Positions 6,301 to 8,736 of a DNA stretch of 8,736 nucleotides are shown here, piece by piece. Within the stretch, counting starts at the first letter, position 1. Each line of letters starts with the position of its first letter. The translations under genes were made by a program, and so were the position numbers. This stretch comes from Paracoccaceae bacterium. GTDB lineage: Bacteria > Pseudomonadota > Alphaproteobacteria > Rhodobacterales > Rhodobacteraceae. The notes below the pieces were generated by a model. It had not been told where the DNA came from and made no database searches. It was given only the letters and a program-made list of their open reading frames with translations. The stretch spans positions 1,171 through 9,906 of the forward strand of contig DLZA01000049.1 of NCBI GenBank assembly GCA_003447515.1, in the 5' to 3' direction.

Positions 6301-7362
6301 TTAGCGCATGAAGTCGTCTGAGGCTTTACCTTCAAACATGTCACCTTGCTCACTGCTCCGTTTTGGCGCATCCAATCCCAAATGCGTCCAAGCCTTAGCG
6401 GCCAACGTACGCCCTCTCGGAGTCCGTTGGATCAAACCCTGCTGCAGCAGAAATGGCTCGATCACCTCTTCCAACGCATCTCGAGCCTCACTCAAAGCCG
6501 CACACATGGTCTCAACTCCTACAGGGCCGCCTGCGTAATTTTCCGCTATCATGCTCAAATATCGTCGATCTGCACTATCCAACCCTAGGTGATCCACACC
6601 AAGCCGGGTCAATGATCGATCCGCTAGATTCTGTGTCACCATCCCATCACTCTCAACAACTGCAAAATCCACCACGCGACGCAGCAATCGCCCAGCAATT
6701 CGAGGCGTTCCACGCGCTCGTTTAGCAACCTCCAGCGCCCCGTTCGGCGTGGCCTTTGCACCCATCAAGCGCGCACCACGTTCGACGATGGAACATAATT
6801 CGGGCACAGTGTAAAACTCTAGTCGCGTTGGGATACCAAACCGGTCCCGTAATGGCGTCGTCAGCAAGCCTAACCGCGTCGTTGCCCCAACCAGTGTAAA
6901 AGGTTGCAAATCAATCCGAACCGTCCGTGCTGCTGGCCCCTCGCCAATCACCAGATCCAATTCAAAATCTTCTAGCGCAGGATACAGAACTTCCTCTACA
7001 ACAGGATTTAGGCGATGAATCTCATCAATAAAAAGCACATCCCGCTCGTCCAAATTCGTTAAGATTGCCGCCAAGTCGCCTGCCTTTGCCAGAACTGGGC
7101 CAGAAGTCATGCGAAAATTCACTCCCAACTCCTTACTGACAATCTGCGCAAGTGTTGTCTTACCCAAGCCTGGCGGACCATAAAAAAGCGTATGATCCAT
7201 GGCTTGCCCGCGTATCTTAGCACTTTCGATGAATACCTTAAGGTTGGCCCTTGCCTCCGCCTGGCCCGTGAACTCATCCAAGGACTGCGGTCGCAAGGCT
7301 CGATCAAAATCCTCAGTTTTGCCCGCTGATCGCACGTCAGAACTTTCGTCGAACTCACTCAA
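6301..7362 (-). CDS. ruvB: RuvB, Holliday-junction branch-migration AAA+ ATPase
   Basis: The product has 353 residues, normal length. The AAA+ core has Walker A GPPGLGKT (62-69), Walker B VLFIDEIH (Asp113, Glu114), sensor 1 GATTR (159-163), arginine finger Arg174 in LRDRFG, and sensor 2 Arg221 in [12 protein letters not shown]. The presensor beta-hairpin region that contacts RuvA is present (about 130-155). The C-terminal winged helix (about 265-335) includes [18 protein letters not shown] and QRTPRGR. RuvB hexamers flank a RuvA-bound junction and pull DNA through with ATP. The start is TTG: an in-frame TGA lies seven codons upstream, the next ATG is codon 55 inside the ATPase core, and GAGGG sits 7 bases before the TTG. 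It lies 33 bases after ruvA. Confidence 0.98.
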   Translation of the reverse strand: MSEFDESSDVRSAGKTEDFDRALRPQSLDEFTGQAEARANLKVFIESAKIRGQAMDHTLFYGPPGLGKTTLAQIVSKELGVNFRMTSGPVLAKAGDLAAILTNLDERDVLFIDEIHRLNPVVEEVLYPALEDFELDLVIGEGPAARTVRIDLQPFTLVGATTRLGLLTTPLRDRFGIPTRLEFYTVPELCSIVERGARLMGAKATPNGALEVAKRARGTPRIAGRLLRRVVDFAVVESDGMVTQNLADRSLTRLGVDHLGLDSADRRYLSMIAENYAGGPVGVETMCAALSEARDALEEVIEPFLLQQGLIQRTPRGRTLAAKAWTHLGLDAPKRSSEQGDMFEGKASDDFMR

Positions 7363-7374
7363 TGACCAACCCTC
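7360..7374 (-). promoter_or_regulatory. Ribosome binding site and TTG start of ruvB
   Basis: GAGGG lies 7 bases before TTG, a good match and spacing, and it decides the start. Two tiny reading frames precede it: ATGAAGAAATGA, and ATG AGG GTT GGT CAT TGA, whose stop overlaps the ruvB TTG. They are probably chance. Confidence 0.65.
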
Positions 7375-7395
7375 ATTTCTTCATTGTTAAAATGC

Positions 7396-8082
7396 TCACC
7401 CTTTTGGCGCTAACAAGCGCAACGCTGCCTTAATTAGCGCTCCACTGTCCACGTTCGGCAACTCACCAGATACCTGAGCAACCGAACTTGCGGCATCACC
7501 ATGTCCATAGCCTAGATTGACTAACGCCGACAAGGCATCCGCTTGCGCACCCGCAACAGCAGCGCCCAAACTGGCAGTGGGACTGGAAGTAGGAGCCGCG
7601 GACACTGGAACTGGTGGATCAATAACTAATTCATCGTCGGCCTGAACCACCTCAGCACCCTGAGCGCCCATAGCAATCACAGACGCTACTTTATCTTTAA
7701 GTTCCACAATAATTCGTTGCGCCAACTTCGGTCCAACTCCAGGCGTGGCTTTTACTGCCGCTACGTCCCCAAGAGTGATAGCACGCGACACTCCATCAAC
7801 ACCAAGCGTGCCGATAATGGCCAAACCAACCTTGGCACCAACACCTTGTACGCTTGTCAGCAGTCGATGCCATTCTTTTTCTCGAAGAGTCAGAAACCCA
7901 AACAATTGTAAATTATCTTCGCGCACCAGCAAATCCGTATAAAGCGCCGCAACACCACCTTTTGTGGGTAATTTACTCAAAGTGTCCCTAGAGCAATAAA
8001 CAAGATAACCAACACCCTGAACATCCACTAATACATGTTCTGCATTCTTGTAATCTACACGTCCTGTAATTTTACCTATCAT
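7396..8082 (-). CDS. ruvA: RuvA, Holliday-junction recognition protein
   Basis: The product has 228 residues, slightly longer than E. coli RuvA. Domain I, an OB fold (1-64), begins [10 protein letters not shown] and ends [11 protein letters not shown]; Glu55 and Asp56 match the acidic pin that keeps strands apart at the crossover. Domain II (65-145) has two helix-hairpin-helix motifs, [14 protein letters not shown] (78-91) and [16 protein letters not shown] (113-128). A Pro/Ala/Ser linker (about 150-178) leads to domain III (180-228), the RuvB-binding helical bundle, with [19 protein letters not shown]. The start ATG at 8082 overlaps the ruvC stop as ATGA, implying coupled translation. A longer open frame upstream lies within ruvC and is not needed. 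Confidence 0.97.
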   Translation of the reverse strand: MIGKITGRVDYKNAEHVLVDVQGVGYLVYCSRDTLSKLPTKGGVAALYTDLLVREDNLQLFGFLTLREKEWHRLLTSVQGVGAKVGLAIIGTLGVDGVSRAITLGDVAAVKATPGVGPKLAQRIIVELKDKVASVIAMGAQGAEVVQADDELVIDPPVPVSAAPTSSPTASLGAAVAGAQADALSALVNLGYGHGDAASSVAQVSGELPNVDSGALIKAALRLLAPKG

Positions 8083-8588
8083 GCCACGCCCGCTTTTGCT
8101 AAGGCGGAGTCCAACCGCCCAGAAAACTGGGCATGATGCGCATGACAAAGCGCAATCGCTAGCGCATCCGCAGCGTCTGCACCCTCGGGTTCAACCCCTT
8201 TTAACAACATCTTCACCATATGAAGAACTTGACCCTTGTCCGCATGTCCAACACCCACCACAACTTTTTTTACTGCGTTGGGCGCATATTCTGCCACGCT
8301 CAAACCATGCTGCGCTGGCACTAACATACAAATTCCGCGCGCTTGACCAAGTTTGAGCGTTCCAGCTCCATCTTTGTTCACAAAAGTTTGCTCAACAGCC
8401 GCAGACTCTGGCTTAAACTCAACGAGAACCGCATTAAGCTGGGTGTGCAATTCCAACAGCCGACTCGCCAGATCACCTATGCCGGATTTGCAAACTCCGT
8501 TAGCCACGTGGGAAATTTTGCTAGCTGCTACATCCACGATTCCCCAACCGAGGTTCCGCAGCCCCGGATCGATTCCAATTATACGCAT
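8079..8588 (-). CDS. ruvC: RuvC, Holliday-junction resolving endonuclease
   Basis: The product has 169 residues with the RNase H-like fold. Catalytic acids fall at Asp7 ([14 protein letters not shown]), Glu66 ([10 protein letters not shown]), Asp138 and Asp141 ([14 protein letters not shown]), the same positions as in E. coli RuvC. The segment [12 protein letters not shown] and the [21 protein letters not shown] stretch, which reads the junction, are intact. RuvC dimers make paired nicks in junctions held by RuvAB. AGGA lies 5 bases before the ATG at 8588, which fixes the start; the frame is open 13 codons further up, in the leader, without family features. As the first gene of the set, its leader carries a candidate promoter and LexA-like operator. 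It overlaps ruvA by four bases. Confidence 0.98.
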   Translation of the reverse strand: MRIIGIDPGLRNLGWGIVDVAASKISHVANGVCKSGIGDLASRLLELHTQLNAVLVEFKPESAAVEQTFVNKDGAGTLKLGQARGICMLVPAQHGLSVAEYAPNAVKKVVVGVGHADKGQVLHMVKMLLKGVEPEGADAADALAIALCHAHHAQFSGRLDSALAKAGVA

Positions 8589-8617
8589 ACCAGTCCTGCC
8601 ACTCTTCACTTTTTTTA

Positions 8618-8647
8618 TTAGTAGCACGAAACAAGAACAAATGTCAG
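8618..8647 (-). promoter_or_regulatory. Candidate promoter of ruvCAB
   Basis: CTGACA (8647-8642, 5 of 6 to the -35 consensus) is followed after 18 bases by TACTAA (8623-8618), a poor -10. The start point would be near 8610, leaving a leader of about 20 bases before ruvC with the AGGA site. A weak -10 beside a good -35 is plausible for an alphaproteobacterium. Confidence 0.38.
8624..8638 (-). promoter_or_regulatory. LexA-like operator (SOS box) before ruvC
   Basis: On the minus strand GTTC is followed after seven bases by GTGC. The alphaproteobacterial LexA site is the direct repeat GTTC-N7-GTTC, so seven of eight defined bases match, and the TTT preceding the first GTTC is common in such sites. 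It sits between the candidate -35 and -10, where a repressor would block RNA polymerase, 36 bases before the ruvC start. ruvCAB is a known LexA target in several alphaproteobacteria. One mismatch and single-site evidence keep this tentative. Confidence 0.45.
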
Positions 8648-8736
8648 TTGAAATATTTCGCTAACACGATTATTTCACCCCCGCCACCAACGACATCATC
8701 CTTTGTTACTGTACCAGCTTACGGACTTTCCCCACC
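8639..8736. other. Remaining upstream sequence at the right edge
   Basis: Apart from the candidate -35 (8642-8647), nothing is clear here. One minus-strand frame enters from the right edge and ends in TAA at 8708-8706, giving VGKVRKLVQ; this could be the tail of an upstream gene, but nine residues cannot establish it. All other frames hit stops quickly. Confidence 0.3.

Noticed and set aside
8083..8148. N-terminal extension of ruvA (22 codons)
   Set aside because: It is inside ruvC; RuvA proteins characteristically begin MIGK/MIGR, as at 8082.
8353..8664. Plus-strand open frame opposite ruvC, extending into its leader
   Set aside because: It covers the ruvC coding region in antisense and has no recognisable domain.
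8706..8735. Possible 3' end of an upstream minus-strand gene (VGKVRKLVQ, stop TAA)
   Set aside because: Only nine residues are visible and they match no family I recognise; any random frame can end this way.

Overview
The window is chromosomal DNA of an alphaproteobacterium, most likely a marine member of the Rhodobacteraceae (Roseobacter-type). That rests on three things: the order ruvC-ruvA-ruvB-(unknown)-ybgC-tolQ-tolR-tolA-tolB-pal-cpoB, the Rhodobacterales-like ends of TolQ, TolR and CpoB as I remember those families, and a possible alphaproteobacterial LexA-type site before ruvC. The DNA looks more AT-rich than typical Rhodobacter. No tRNA, rRNA, CRISPR array, insertion sequence or phage gene is visible. 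Every convincing gene is on the minus strand, so transcription runs from high to low coordinates and the gene order is best read right to left.

Right end (8589-8736): non-coding leader with a candidate promoter and an overlapping LexA-like operator. Then come ruvC (8588-8079), ruvA (8082-7396) and ruvB (7362-6301), which encode the Holliday-junction resolvasome: RuvA binds the junction, the RuvB AAA+ rings drive branch migration, and RuvC cuts. ruvC and ruvA overlap by ATGA; ruvB follows 33 bases later and starts with TTG.

Middle: after a 119-base gap lies a gene of unknown function (6181-5525), overlapping the ybgC acyl-CoA thioesterase gene (5535-5143) by 11 bases. A 129-base gap with a weak candidate promoter precedes tolQ.

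Left half: tolQ (5013-4318), tolR (4316-3825), tolA (3815-2601, TTG start), tolB (2604-1282), pal (1197-691) and the first 208 codons of cpoB (626 to beyond base 1). These encode the Tol-Pal envelope machine. TolQ-TolR is a proton-driven inner-membrane motor, TolA spans the periplasm, TolB is a periplasmic propeller, Pal is a peptidoglycan-binding outer-membrane lipoprotein, and CpoB links the system to cell-wall synthesis. The 84-base tolB-pal spacer holds a perfect 8-base inverted repeat and a tandem 7-base repeat.

Overall this is a conserved housekeeping region, not an accessory island, and I see no clear new system. The items most worth attention are the unknown gene between ruvB and ybgC, the LexA-like site, the Asp-Asp pair after the Pal lipidation cysteine, and the structured tolB-pal spacer.
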